A stretch of DNA of 59,527 nt from Candidatus Hydrogenedentota bacterium. Its GTDB lineage: Bacteria > Hydrogenedentota > Hydrogenedentia > Hydrogenedentales > Hydrogenedentaceae. Every line of letters begins with the position of its first letter. Position 1 is the first letter of the stretch. Location of the stretch: assembly GCA_026415215.1 (NCBI GenBank), contig JAOAHN010000120.1:1-59527 (forward strand), in the 5' to 3' direction. A program made the translations under genes and the position numbers. The notes under the pieces were generated by a model, which was given only the letters and a program-made list of their open reading frames with translations, was not told the origin of the DNA and did not search any database. Below are positions 37,649-46,762 of the stretch, in pieces.

Positions 37649-39022
37649 TTACTTCTTTTTTTTAGGTTGAGCAAATCCGTATTCGTGAAGTTTGTTTCTT
37701 AAAGTCCTTACACTTATGCCCAACATTTCTGCAGTTTTTGTTTTATTGCCATTACAATACTCTAAGGTTTGGAGTATAAGTTTTTTTTCGGCTTCATGAA
37801 GTGTAATTCCTCGTGTAAATGAAGACCTATGAAAAGGTTTTATGCCCATACTTTTTAGGAATCCTAAGTCGTTGAGTTCTAATATCTTTTTATTTTCTGC
37901 GAGAACTACTGCGCGCTCGATGATATTCTGGAGCTCTCTAACATTTCCAGGCCAATCGTATTCTAAAAGTGCTTCCATTGCCTCTTGGGATATACCTTCG
38001 ATGTGCTTTCCGTTTTCATTGGAAAACTTCTTAACAAAGTATTCTGTTAACTCTGGAATATCTTCTTTTCTTTCTCTTAATGGGGGGACATGCATAGTTA
38101 TAACATTTAGCCTGAAGAAAAGGTCTTCTCTAAAAGTTCCTTTTTCTATAGCTTCTTCGAGGTTTCTGTTGGTAGTGGCAATAATTCTTACATTTATTGG
38201 GATTGTTTCTGTTCCCCCAACTCTTTCAATTTCTTTCTCTTGGAGTGCCCTAAGGAGTTTTGGTTGAAGGTCAATATGTATCTCACTTATCTCATCAAGT
38301 AGTAATGAGCCACCATTTGCGAGTTCGAATCTACCCAGTTTTCTTTCGTGGGCACCTGTAAAAGCTCCTTTTTCATGGCCGAATAACTCGCTTTCAAGGA
38401 TGCTTGAAGATAGAGCGGCACAGTTTACCTTAATAAAAGGTTTGTCTTTTCTTGGACTGTTATAATGTATTGCTCTGGCAACTAATTCCTTACCTACGCC
38501 GGTTTCTCCTCTGATTAGAACAGTTGAATTAGAGGTTGCTATCTTTAGAAGATTCTTTTTAAGTTCTTTCATCGCCTTGCTGTTTCCAATCATATCAGAG
38601 GGACCCATATAGGATCGGAGCTCTGCCCTTAAAAATTTGTTTTCCGCTTTTATTCGTGTTTTCTCTAAGGCTCTTTTAATAGCTATTTCTAATGTTTCCG
38701 GCGTAAAGGGCTTGATTAAATAATCTACCGCTCCTGATTTTAGAGTGGATATGGCTGTTTCGATAGTCGCATAAGCGGTCATAATTATTACAGGAGTCTC
38801 GGGACAAATTTGTTGAGACTTTTTAAGAACCTCGATCCCGTCGATAGGTTCCATTTTTAAGTCGGTGAGTATCAAATCAAAAGATTGATTCTTAAGCAGG
38901 TTTATAGCTTCTTTCCCATTGGAGGTGGTAACTATTTTATATCCTAATCGGTTTAAGGCCTCCTCAAGAAATTCTCTCATCAATTGGTCATCATCGATAA
39001 TAAGTATTTTCTCTTTCGGCAT
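37649..39022 (-). CDS. Sigma-54-dependent response regulator (NtrC/AtoC type)
   Basis: Transcription activator of 457 residues. Receiver domain (1-120): phospho-acceptor Asp54, conserved Lys104. AAA+ domain: Walker A GETGVGK (172-178), GAFTGA loop (219-224) that contacts sigma-54, Walker B LLLDEI with Asp243-Glu244. The Fis-type helix-turn-helix lies at the C-terminus (NKTKTAEMLGISVRTLRNKL). All elements needed for activity are present. It lies 11 bases after the histidine kinase gene, its obvious partner. Targets should carry -24/-12 promoters; I did not find a convincing one by eye in this window. Confidence 0.95.
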   Translation of the reverse strand: MPKEKILIIDDDQLMREFLEEALNRLGYKIVTTSNGKEAINLLKNQSFDLILTDLKMEPIDGIEVLKKSQQICPETPVIIMTAYATIETAISTLKSGAVDYLIKPFTPETLEIAIKRALEKTRIKAENKFLRAELRSYMGPSDMIGNSKAMKELKKNLLKIATSNSTVLIRGETGVGKELVARAIHYNSPRKDKPFIKVNCAALSSSILESELFGHEKGAFTGAHERKLGRFELANGGSLLLDEISEIHIDLQPKLLRALQEKEIERVGGTETIPINVRIIATTNRNLEEAIEKGTFREDLFFRLNVITMHVPPLRERKEDIPELTEYFVKKFSNENGKHIEGISQEAMEALLEYDWPGNVRELQNIIERAVVLAENKKILELNDLGFLKSMGIKPFHRSSFTRGITLHEAEKKLILQTLEYCNGNKTKTAEMLGISVRTLRNKLHEYGFAQPKKKK

Positions 39023-39033
39023 GAATAAATCTC

Positions 39034-40206
39034 CTATTCAATCGGGAGCCAAATAGTTATTTTGGTGCCTTTGCCGTATTTGCTTTCCGCTTTTATTTGT
39101 CCTCCATGGGCTCCAATAATTTTTTGAGATATGGCGAGACCTAAGCCAGTACCTTTTTCTTTGGTAGTAAAGAAAGGCGAGAATATTTTGGGAAGAACAT
39201 CCTCTTTTATCCCACAACCTGTATCTTTAATTTCTATTTTGACAAAATTATTTTCATTCTCTACTGATGTGGTAATTTTCCCTTTGTTTTTTATACTTTG
39301 AATAGAATTTGTGAATATGTTTCTCAATACTTGTTTAAGTTTGTTTTCATCACCTAATATTTCTATTGTTTTTGGACATTTGATGTCAATTGATATCCTT
39401 CTCTTATCTGGGTTAAGTATTTCGATGGATTCTTGGATTGTTTTGAATAAATTAATCTGGTTGTAATGAATTTCTAAAGGTCGGGTATATTCGAGGAGAT
39501 CATTGACTATTTTCTCTAATGTCTGTATTCCTTGTATTATCTTCTCAACATATTTGTATTTAGTATCTGTGGTAGGAATATCTTTTGCTAAAAGTGATGC
39601 AAAACCTCTTATACCTCCAAGAGGATTCCTAATCTCGTGGGCCACTGTTGCTGACATTTCTCCAATTAAAGCAAGTGTTTCTTTTTGTTGAATAGACGAC
39701 TTAAGCTCAAGAATCTCTGTCAAATCTTGAAATACTTTCACTATTCCTATTGGAGTACCTTCAGTGTTCACAATGTTTGAATTTTTTTCTGCTATAGGGA
39801 TCATTCGTCCGGATTTCGCTTTTAGCTTATTTGGCTTTAGACTTCTCGTATTTGGTAGGAATGTTCTTCCAAATACTTTCTCAAAATGTTTTCCGACGAC
39901 TTCTTCAAGAGAATAACCTAATATTTGTTGGGCAGAACGATTGAATATACTAATTTTCCCGTTTAAGTCTATTGCTATAACCCCATCAGAAATTGATTCT
40001 AATAAATTGGTAAGATATTCAGTTGTTGTTGCTAATTGTTGATTTTTTTCTTTTAGTTCCCTGTCTAATTCGGCAACCTTTTCCTGCAAAAGTAGATATG
40101 CTTTTTCCCATGCTTTGCTCGCTTGACTAAATTCATTTAAGGCTTCAGTGAGGGTATGTAGGTCACTATAGGTATAGGTCCTGTTCAATTTTTTTTTAGG
40201 TTTCAT
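39034..40206 (-). CDS. Soluble PAS-containing histidine kinase
   Basis: Sensor kinase of 390 residues without membrane helices. An N-terminal coiled coil (about 20-65) leads to a PAS domain (about 66-165, SISDGVIAIDLNGKISIFNR and a LGYSLEEVVGK segment). The dimerisation domain has His190 in SATVAHEIRNPLGGIRG. The catalytic domain carries the N box (LRNIFTNSIQSI), DTGCGI and TKEKGTGLGLAI. Being cytoplasmic, it probably senses an internal state or is docked by a partner, as in NtrB or FleS. It overlaps the coiled-coil protein gene by 11 bases and precedes the NtrC-type regulator by 11 bases. Confidence 0.93.
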   Translation of the reverse strand: MKPKKKLNRTYTYSDLHTLTEALNEFSQASKAWEKAYLLLQEKVAELDRELKEKNQQLATTTEYLTNLLESISDGVIAIDLNGKISIFNRSAQQILGYSLEEVVGKHFEKVFGRTFLPNTRSLKPNKLKAKSGRMIPIAEKNSNIVNTEGTPIGIVKVFQDLTEILELKSSIQQKETLALIGEMSATVAHEIRNPLGGIRGFASLLAKDIPTTDTKYKYVEKIIQGIQTLEKIVNDLLEYTRPLEIHYNQINLFKTIQESIEILNPDKRRISIDIKCPKTIEILGDENKLKQVLRNIFTNSIQSIKNKGKITTSVENENNFVKIEIKDTGCGIKEDVLPKIFSPFFTTKEKGTGLGLAISQKIIGAHGGQIKAESKYGKGTKITIWLPIE

Positions 40207-40651
40207 AACTTACTCTGTTTCCAGGGTATGAGTTTGAATCTGAACCTGAATATTTTTCAAACCTCTCTTTATATGACAAAAGCTTTTCCATATCTTTCAT
40301 ATTTTGATTACGATGGGCGAGTATTTTATCAAATACTTCTTGATTCATCCCCATCAATTTATTTATTAGGTTTGTTAGTTCTACTTTTTTCTCGGCAAAT
40401 AGAGCATTTTTAGTTAGGAATTCGTTAGTTAAATCTTTTTTTATGAGTTCGAATTCCTGGATTAAGCATACAAGTTTATCGTTTTGTAATATGATCTCGT
40501 CTATATATTTTTCAATAAAATCGATAGAGTTATCGATTTGCAAATGTTTCTTTATCGACTCCATAGTTTCAATTTGTTTTCTTAGCCAGATTAGTTGTTC
40601 ATTAGTCCATTTCTCAAGGCTAACCAATCTATTCTGTTTGACCTCGTCCAA
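40196..40651 (-). CDS. Small coiled-coil protein, possibly FlgN-like
   Basis: A 151-residue, almost wholly helical, charged protein with heptad-like spacing and no cysteine-rich or membrane segment. Its length and its C-terminal pattern (a long helix, then a tail ending YSGSDSNSYPG) recall the FlgN flagellar chaperone, and FleS/FleR-type kinase-regulator pairs follow it. No other flagellar gene is in the window, so this is only a weak suggestion. The start is TTG, backed by the strong GAGAGGTGAT just upstream, which overlaps the end of the preceding TPR gene. It overlaps the kinase gene by 11 bases, which suggests that it acts with the kinase. Confidence 0.6.
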   Translation of the reverse strand: MDEVKQNRLVSLEKWTNEQLIWLRKQIETMESIKKHLQIDNSIDFIEKYIDEIILQNDKLVCLIQEFELIKKDLTNEFLTKNALFAEKKVELTNLINKLMGMNQEVFDKILAHRNQNMKDMEKLLSYKERFEKYSGSDSNSYPGNRVSYET

Positions 40652-40665
40652 TTATGAATCACCTC

Positions 40666-43272
40666 TCATAATGTACTTTTCTCTAAATTTATCTGTTTTA
40701 ACCTGAGTTTTGCAATGTCTGAGTAAGGAATTTCCCCTTTGGATACTTCCTCAAGAATTTTTACCCCTTCCTCTAAATTTAGGTCTTCTATAAGGATAAT
40801 GGCATATTGCAATTTCGCCCAATCAATTGAGAATTTTTCTCCATTTAGGAATTTTCCTTCTATGTTAGCCAGCGTGATAGCAGTTTGATATGCTTGACTC
40901 GCCGATGCTTTATCCCCTTTTTTGTAATTGTAGTCCCCCCATGCTATTTCTGCATCAATGAGAGCCTTCCTCTCTTCTTCCTTGTCCAATAACTGATATT
41001 CCCAGTCTTTTATGATTCTGAGAGCAGGGGTATACCTATCTGTTTTTATATACGCATCGAAAAGTAGCCGTCTTAAGTTAGTGTCAATGAGGTCAGGATA
41101 TTGAAAATATAATTGCTCAAGTATGGTTATTCCCTCTGGGGGATCGAATGTAAGCATTTTTTCTGCGTATTTCAGTAGTAGAGAATAAACATAGGATTTA
41201 GGTATTTTTGAAAGATCTATGGTACTTATAAGCTTTCTTAATTTATCAATGTTGGTAAACGCAATCATTGATGAGAGGAGATCTGCCTTTTCCTCATCTG
41301 AATCTAATAAATCTAAGAGGTGAGAACCTACTTCTTCCGCTTTTGCGGTTAGTTTGAGATCGTTGTAGATATTAAATAAAAGTTTTAATACTTCAGTTTT
41401 TTCTTGAGGTTTATTAGTTGTAAGAGCCTTTAATCTTTCTAATTCAGTGAGAGCGGAGTTTATTCTTTTTAGGCTTATTAAACACTTTACTTTTTCTATG
41501 TTTCCCCAGAGAGCTTCCTTCGTTCCATAGTACCTCTTTTTCAATTCGTCAAATACTTTGATTGCTTCATCGTATTCCTTACTTGCGTTTAGGTATTTCC
41601 CTGCTCTTAGAAGATATTGGGGATTTTTTCCACCCTTAGCTTCCGCTTCTAAATAAGCTATTGCGGAGGCATAGGAATTTCCGCGAAGTGCAAGGAAATC
41701 TGCTTTATTAGCAATTACTTGAGGATTATTAGGGTATCTTCTTAGAGCTTCATCTGCTGTCTGAAATGCTTCGTCAGTTTTCCCCATTGAGTACAAAATT
41801 TGACTGAGTTCAATCCATGCTTTGGGATGAGTTTCAGATGGAGGAAAAAATACTATCAGGTCTCGCAAAGTGTTCATTGCCTCTTCTAACCTACCCAGGT
41901 GGTATAGAGCTTTTCCCAAAAGGTAATAGGCTTCATCGTTGTACTCGAAGCTTTTTATTAGTTCAGTCTTGGTTTTCAGCTGAACAATTGCCTGTTCGTA
42001 TTTGCCTTGTTCTATTGCCATTTGTGCTACTCTTACTGAGGCAAGTGAAGCAAGAGGATTATTAGGATCGGATTCGGTAAGTCTTACGAATATTGTTCGA
42101 GCATCTTCTTGTAGTCCCGTGATTCTGTATGATTCTGCTATATTGAACAGAGCTTGGGTTTTGTATGTTGAACTAGGAAATTCTCTTATCAGTTGTTGAG
42201 CCCATTGAGAAGACTTTACAGGGTTGTTTTGAAGTAGTTCCAGATTACTAAGTGAAATGAGTGTTTCATCTCTCTTTTCAAATTCGGGGTAGTTTTGTAT
42301 AATTCTCTCGTAAGTCTCGATTGCTGGGTATGGAAAATTATCAAGCTCGTAAAGTTTACCTTTGTAGAATAGTGCAAGAGGAGCCAATGGGTGTTTTGGC
42401 GCTTCTCCCACTACTTCGTCAATGTATGAAATTGTGTTTTGGAAGTCCTCAGTACCTGGAACAAGTGATCCTGAGAGAAATTTTGATTTGATAAGTAGGT
42501 ATTTAAGGGTGATTTTTTCCTCAGATTCGGCAGGATTGGATTTCAAAACTTCTCCAATTACTGAAGAGGATTCAGAGTATCTCCCTTCACTTATTAGCAT
42601 ATTGGCGTACTCTATAGCTGATGCGAGATTTGTTAGATAAGTAGGGATTATCCTTTCTGGAATATCGACTTTATTTTTTTGGAGGTAGCTATATGTTAGA
42701 AGACCAACTGTTAAGCCCAGTATTACACTAAGGAGTAATGGGATAAGGTTTTTTTTATCTAAAGTCCTGCTCTTTTTTGAAGTTTCAGTAATTTTTTTTG
42801 CTTCCTCCTGCTCAGTAGGAGGGGTAATATCTAACTTTTCTAAAGCTTCTTGCTTTCGCTTTTGTTTTTCCTTTTCTTCCTGTTGTGCTAATTTTATGAG
42901 TTGTTCTACTTCTTCTTGAGTTAGTAATGCTACTTCCGCGTCTTCCTTTTTTGGGGGGGATATTACCCTATCTTCAATTTCTTTTATTATTTCTACTGTT
43001 TCGAAATCTTCAGATGTTTTCTCGGAAACTGTAGAATGTGAGGGAATTTCAGGAAGAGGAGGAGAAGTTTCCTCTTCCGATTTGCTTGAGGTTTGATTTA
43101 TTACGGGCTCATACTGAACAACATTTTCTTCAGTTTGTTTATTTTCTTGAGGTGTGTAAGGAGATTGTTTTTCTGTGTTTTCTAATATATTTAATAATTT
43201 TTGTTTGCTTTCTTCTACAAGCTGTCTTTCCTTCATTTCTTTTTGGTCTTTTTCGTCCATCGTAGATATCAC
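40666..43272 (-). CDS. Membrane-anchored TPR protein with a long charged cytoplasmic leader
   Basis: An 868-residue protein from GTG 43272; ATG 43260 is an alternative start. Residues 1-170 are acidic/charged and low in complexity. They contain LLTQEEVEQLI (116-126), which looks like the N-terminal LSQEEIDALL motif of FliM/FliY. A single helix (about 175-197) follows a basic stretch, so the N-terminus should be cytoplasmic and the remaining 670 residues periplasmic. That large part is TPR/Sel1-like helical repeats (for example PLAPLALFYKGKLYELDNF, EAYYLLGKALYHLGRLEEAM). It heads the ten-gene minus-strand run. A scaffold or assembly factor connecting envelope and cytoplasm is a reasonable guess; the function is unknown. 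Confidence 0.75.
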   Translation of the reverse strand: MISTMDEKDQKEMKERQLVEESKQKLLNILENTEKQSPYTPQENKQTEENVVQYEPVINQTSSKSEEETSPPLPEIPSHSTVSEKTSEDFETVEIIKEIEDRVISPPKKEDAEVALLTQEEVEQLIKLAQQEEKEKQKRKQEALEKLDITPPTEQEEAKKITETSKKSRTLDKKNLIPLLLSVILGLTVGLLTYSYLQKNKVDIPERIIPTYLTNLASAIEYANMLISEGRYSESSSVIGEVLKSNPAESEEKITLKYLLIKSKFLSGSLVPGTEDFQNTISYIDEVVGEAPKHPLAPLALFYKGKLYELDNFPYPAIETYERIIQNYPEFEKRDETLISLSNLELLQNNPVKSSQWAQQLIREFPSSTYKTQALFNIAESYRITGLQEDARTIFVRLTESDPNNPLASLASVRVAQMAIEQGKYEQAIVQLKTKTELIKSFEYNDEAYYLLGKALYHLGRLEEAMNTLRDLIVFFPPSETHPKAWIELSQILYSMGKTDEAFQTADEALRRYPNNPQVIANKADFLALRGNSYASAIAYLEAEAKGGKNPQYLLRAGKYLNASKEYDEAIKVFDELKKRYYGTKEALWGNIEKVKCLISLKRINSALTELERLKALTTNKPQEKTEVLKLLFNIYNDLKLTAKAEEVGSHLLDLLDSDEEKADLLSSMIAFTNIDKLRKLISTIDLSKIPKSYVYSLLLKYAEKMLTFDPPEGITILEQLYFQYPDLIDTNLRRLLFDAYIKTDRYTPALRIIKDWEYQLLDKEEERKALIDAEIAWGDYNYKKGDKASASQAYQTAITLANIEGKFLNGEKFSIDWAKLQYAIILIEDLNLEEGVKILEEVSKGEIPYSDIAKLRLKQINLEKSTL

Positions 43273-43291
43273 TTCACATTATTATTATGAT

Positions 43292-43297
43292 ATTATA
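43292..43297 (-). promoter_or_regulatory. Candidate -10 element for the ten-gene minus-strand run
   Basis: On the minus strand these bases read TATAAT, 32-37 bases from the likely start. The -35 match 17 bases away (TTTAAT) is poor. The 79-base gap between the divergent genes is very AT-rich, so chance matches are easy. Confidence 0.3.
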
Positions 43298-43351
43298 CAT
43301 TAAGTTTTTTAATTATTAAATGTAATACATAACTTATAGGGGGAGTTTCAA

Positions 43352-44254
43352 TTGGCTCGTCTATTAATTGTGGACGATGATATAAGTTTTACGCAGAAGT
43401 TGATGCATGAACTTAAGAAAAATGGATTTGAGTCAACTGCTTTGAATACCGGGCAAGGTGTGATTGAATTTCTAAAAAAAGACCCTGTCCCTGTGGTGAT
43501 ACTCGATGTAATGTTGCCTAAGAACTCGGGTTTTGAACTTTGTCGTGAGATTCGGATAGATAGAGATATCTATCACAAGGGAATAATTCTGGTTTCTGTA
43601 ATGGGGGATAAAGAAGAGATTGAACACGGATACGCTCAAGGTTGTGATGATTATATATCTAAGCCTGTTCATTTAGGGAATTTCTTAACACGACTAAAAT
43701 CTATTTTTGATCTCGTGGAAAATGATAAGTTGGTTGAGCCTATAACTACATTAGGTTCTGGAAGATACATTAGGCTTGAAATATTGAGAGGAATATTACT
43801 CAAAGAATCTTTTGACTTGGCATACATAGAGTTGTTAGGGATTTTCTCTATGCAGAGACAGATGGGAGACGAAGGAATAATTAAATTATTAAGGATGTTC
43901 TCTCATCACCTTAGATCGCTCTCGGCTACTTATCTTGGAAAAGATTACTATCTTGCACATCTCGGTGGAGGACACTTCATAGCTAAATTTCGGAGTGGCT
44001 CTCTTAAAGATATCGCAGTAGAACTTAAAAATTCATGGGAAGACATTATTACTAAAAGCGAAAATGTATATCTGTCTGCAGGGGACAAACTTTCTTCTAA
44101 TGAGTCAAAGCGTTTTGGAGTGATGGTGTGTGGCTTTACCCATAGTTCAGCAGATTCAGAAAATATAAATACAGTTTTGGGAAGGCTTAGAAATTTATAC
44201 TCCAGATGTAAATCAAATTCTCCTGATGGCATTCTCATTGATAGAAGAACTTAG
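43352..44254 (+). CDS. Response regulator with degenerate GGDEF domain
   Basis: A 300-residue protein. The receiver domain (1-125) is intact: LIVDDDISFT with acidic pocket, phospho-acceptor Asp in VVILDVMLP (about 51) and Lys in DYISKPVH. The C-terminal 160 residues align by pattern with GGDEF domains: FDLAYIELLGI corresponds to the first strand and YYLAHLGGGHFIAKF occupies the place of RxGGDEF. The signature reads GGGHF, so diguanylate cyclase activity is unlikely; GTP or effector binding may remain. The TTG start is supported by GGGGGAG upstream. It is divergent from the large minus-strand run that carries the kinase, which hints that the same regulatory circuit is involved. Confidence 0.78.
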   Translation: MARLLIVDDDISFTQKLMHELKKNGFESTALNTGQGVIEFLKKDPVPVVILDVMLPKNSGFELCREIRIDRDIYHKGIILVSVMGDKEEIEHGYAQGCDDYISKPVHLGNFLTRLKSIFDLVENDKLVEPITTLGSGRYIRLEILRGILLKESFDLAYIELLGIFSMQRQMGDEGIIKLLRMFSHHLRSLSATYLGKDYYLAHLGGGHFIAKFRSGSLKDIAVELKNSWEDIITKSENVYLSAGDKLSSNESKRFGVMVCGFTHSSADSENINTVLGRLRNLYSRCKSNSPDGILIDRRT

Positions 44255-44274
44255 GGTGTATAAGGGTATTCTTT

Positions 44275-45657
44275 ATGATGGTATTGTTTTTTCTAAAGCT
44301 AACCTACTTAACTGTTGGTGTATGTAATGTAAGTGCACCTCAGCCTTTATTCCCTGTTCCTACCCCCCAGCAATTAATGTGGCACCGATTAGAAATGGGT
44401 ATGTTTTGCCACTTTGGTATAAATACTTTTCACAATGAGGAATGGACTGATGGTTCGAAGTTACCAGAAACATTCTCTCCTACAGATTTTAATCCTTTAC
44501 AATGGGCAGAAGTAGCAAAAAAGGTAGGTATGGGATATTTGATATTCACGGTAAAGCATCATGATGGGTTTGTTTTGTATCCAACTCAGCACACCGATTA
44601 TTGTGTTAGAAATGCCCCTTGGAAGGAAGGTAAAGGGGACGCTGTTAAAGAGGTGGCTGATGCGTGTAGGAAGGTTGGTATAAAGTTTGGTTTCTATTTA
44701 TCACCGTGGGATAGACACGATAGCAGGTACAATGATAATAAAGCGTATGATGAATACTTTAAGAACTTATTGAGAGAATTGTTAACTAATTATGGGGAAA
44801 TTCTTGAAGTATGGTTTGATGGAGCAGGGACTAAAGGGCATGTATATGATTGGGAAGGCTATTATGGTTTAATTAAACAGATTCAACCTAATGCCCTAAT
44901 TGCTATATGTGGTCCTGATATAAGGTGGGTGGGAAATGAAGATGGTCTTGCTCCAGAGAGTGTTTGGTATGTTCAGGAGCGAGATGGTAAGAAAGTATGG
45001 TGGCCACCTGAGTGTGATGTACCCATACGAATGGGTCAGTGGTTTTATCATACAGACGGGGAAAATAGACTCTTGTCACTTAATAGTTTATTGAGGATTT
45101 ACTATAACTCTGTGGGAAGAGGTGCGGTATTGTTATTGAATGTTTCGCCAGATCGTTCAGGTCATTTACCAGAGCCAGATGTGAAGAGATTATTTGAATG
45201 GCGATCAGTTATTGAAGAAACTTTTAAAGAGAATTTGGCTCTTTCTGCAAAGTGGTCTTCGAGTAACACGAGGGGAGATTGCTTAGAATTTTCTCCTGAA
45301 AATTGCAGGATAGAGAATGATGACAAGTTTTGGACTACTGATGATGGAATGGGTACCTCTTATGTCACATTGACCTTTGATAAGCCTGTTACTTTCGATA
45401 GGGTAGTCATAAAAGAGCATATAGCATTGGGTCAAAGAGTTACAAAACATTCCATTTGGGTAAAGCGTGGGAAGAATTGGGAAAGATTGTTAGAGTCTAC
45501 CACTGTTGGGTATAAACGCATACACCTTTTACCCAGTACTAAGTCAAGGGAAGTTAGGGTTCAGATAGATGAGAGCTTAGATGTGCCTGTTATAGAATTC
45601 ATTGGCGTGTACTTATCCTCACCTAAGGACCTGAAGATAAATAAGATAAATAAGTAG
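44275..45657 (+). CDS. Exported alpha-L-fucosidase (GH29)
   Basis: Glycosidase of 460 residues with a short signal peptide (about 1-22). The GH29 barrel shows MGMFCHFGINTF, the conserved His95-His96 in VKHHDGF, YLSPWD and the nucleophile Asp182 in EVWFDGAG. The last 130 residues (about 325-450) form a discoidin (F5/8 C)-like beta domain beginning near LALSAKWSS, as in many bacterial fucosidases. The enzyme should remove alpha-L-fucose from glycans outside the cytoplasm. It lies 20 bases after the GGDEF-like regulator gene. Together with the secreted propeller protein and esterase it suggests glycan degradation. Confidence 0.93.
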   Translation: MMVLFFLKLTYLTVGVCNVSAPQPLFPVPTPQQLMWHRLEMGMFCHFGINTFHNEEWTDGSKLPETFSPTDFNPLQWAEVAKKVGMGYLIFTVKHHDGFVLYPTQHTDYCVRNAPWKEGKGDAVKEVADACRKVGIKFGFYLSPWDRHDSRYNDNKAYDEYFKNLLRELLTNYGEILEVWFDGAGTKGHVYDWEGYYGLIKQIQPNALIAICGPDIRWVGNEDGLAPESVWYVQERDGKKVWWPPECDVPIRMGQWFYHTDGENRLLSLNSLLRIYYNSVGRGAVLLLNVSPDRSGHLPEPDVKRLFEWRSVIEETFKENLALSAKWSSSNTRGDCLEFSPENCRIENDDKFWTTDDGMGTSYVTLTFDKPVTFDRVVIKEHIALGQRVTKHSIWVKRGKNWERLLESTTVGYKRIHLLPSTKSREVRVQIDESLDVPVIEFIGVYLSSPKDLKINKINK

Positions 45658-45676
45658 TAATAGGGAGTATTTCTTC

Positions 45677-46708
45677 GTGGATTTTAGAGATATTCTAAAA
45701 GACAGTGTAGCAGGTAAAAGTCTGTCCGCGGAAAGCGCAGAGTTTGCTCTGAGAGGTGTTATGAATAGTGAAGTCCCGGAGTCGTTAGTTTCCTCCTTTC
45801 TAACTTCACTGGCGGTGAGGAAGGTATCAGGTTGTGAACTTCTGGGGTTTGCCAAAGCAATGAGAGCCCTTGCGGTCACCTTAGAGGTTAATTCAAGGCC
45901 TCTTTTGGATACTTGTGGTACTGGGGGTGATAGGAAAGGAACTTTTAATATATCCACGACAGTCGCTTTAGTTTGTGCGGGTGCGGGAATTAAGGTCGCA
46001 AAGCATGGTAATAGGAGTGCCACGAGTGCGTGTGGTAGTGCAGATGTCTTAGAGAAACTGGGTATTGTGATAGATCTTCCTCCTGATTTGGTAGCTAAAA
46101 GTATATCGGAAGTGGGCATTGGTTTTATATTTGCAAGAAGGTATCACCCTGCTATGAAGAATGTGGCAAAGTTAAGAAGTGAGCTTCCTTTCCCTACTAT
46201 TTTCAATATGTTAGGGCCATTGTCAAACCCAGCTTCTCCAGATTCACAGATCATAGGTGTTTTTTCAGCGGATTTATTAGACTCTATATCCGATGCCTTG
46301 ATGGGATTGGGTGTTAAAAGTGGATATGTCGTTTTCGGAAAAGAGGGACTTGATGAAGTGAGTATCTCAGGAGAAACAGAGATTGTAGAGATAAGGGAAG
46401 GGGTTAAGAAGTCGTATGTAGTTATTCCTGAGGACTTTGGTCTTCAGAGAACTTCGATAGGCTCAATTCATGGAGGAGATACTGAGAAAAATGCGGAGAT
46501 TATATTGAAAGTCTTATCAGGAGAAAAGTCTCCGTATAGGGATGCGGTAGTCATTAATTCAGCATTGGCTCTTGTTGCTGGAGGCAAGGCTAAAGATTTT
46601 CTGGAAGGAAAGGAGCTTGCTGAAGAAGTTTTGGATAGAGGATTAGCAAAGGATAAATTAGACGAGTGGCTCAAGTTCTGTAAAAGTGTAGTAAACAACA
46701 ATTCTTAG
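45677..46708 (+). CDS. trpD: Anthranilate phosphoribosyltransferase
   Basis: Second step of tryptophan synthesis, joining anthranilate with PRPP. The 343-residue protein has the PRPP/Mg loop DTCGTGGDRKGTFNIST, the KHGNRSATSACGSADVLE anthranilate segment and HPAMKNVAKLRSELPFPTIFN. The start is GTG with GGGAG upstream. No other trp gene lies nearby, so this copy stands alone between a fucosidase and a glycerol-3-phosphate dehydrogenase-type operon. Confidence 0.95.
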   Translation: MDFRDILKDSVAGKSLSAESAEFALRGVMNSEVPESLVSSFLTSLAVRKVSGCELLGFAKAMRALAVTLEVNSRPLLDTCGTGGDRKGTFNISTTVALVCAGAGIKVAKHGNRSATSACGSADVLEKLGIVIDLPPDLVAKSISEVGIGFIFARRYHPAMKNVAKLRSELPFPTIFNMLGPLSNPASPDSQIIGVFSADLLDSISDALMGLGVKSGYVVFGKEGLDEVSISGETEIVEIREGVKKSYVVIPEDFGLQRTSIGSIHGGDTEKNAEIILKVLSGEKSPYRDAVVINSALALVAGGKAKDFLEGKELAEEVLDRGLAKDKLDEWLKFCKSVVNNNS

Positions 46709-46762
46709 AGTTAAAGATAGCTGTATAGCATTTCCATTCGGGAGTTATTGAGGAAAGATGGT

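Noticed and set aside
45619-46119. 166-codon minus-strand frame across the start of trpD
   Set aside because: It runs antisense to strongly conserved trpD motifs and the fucosidase end; no ribosome site.
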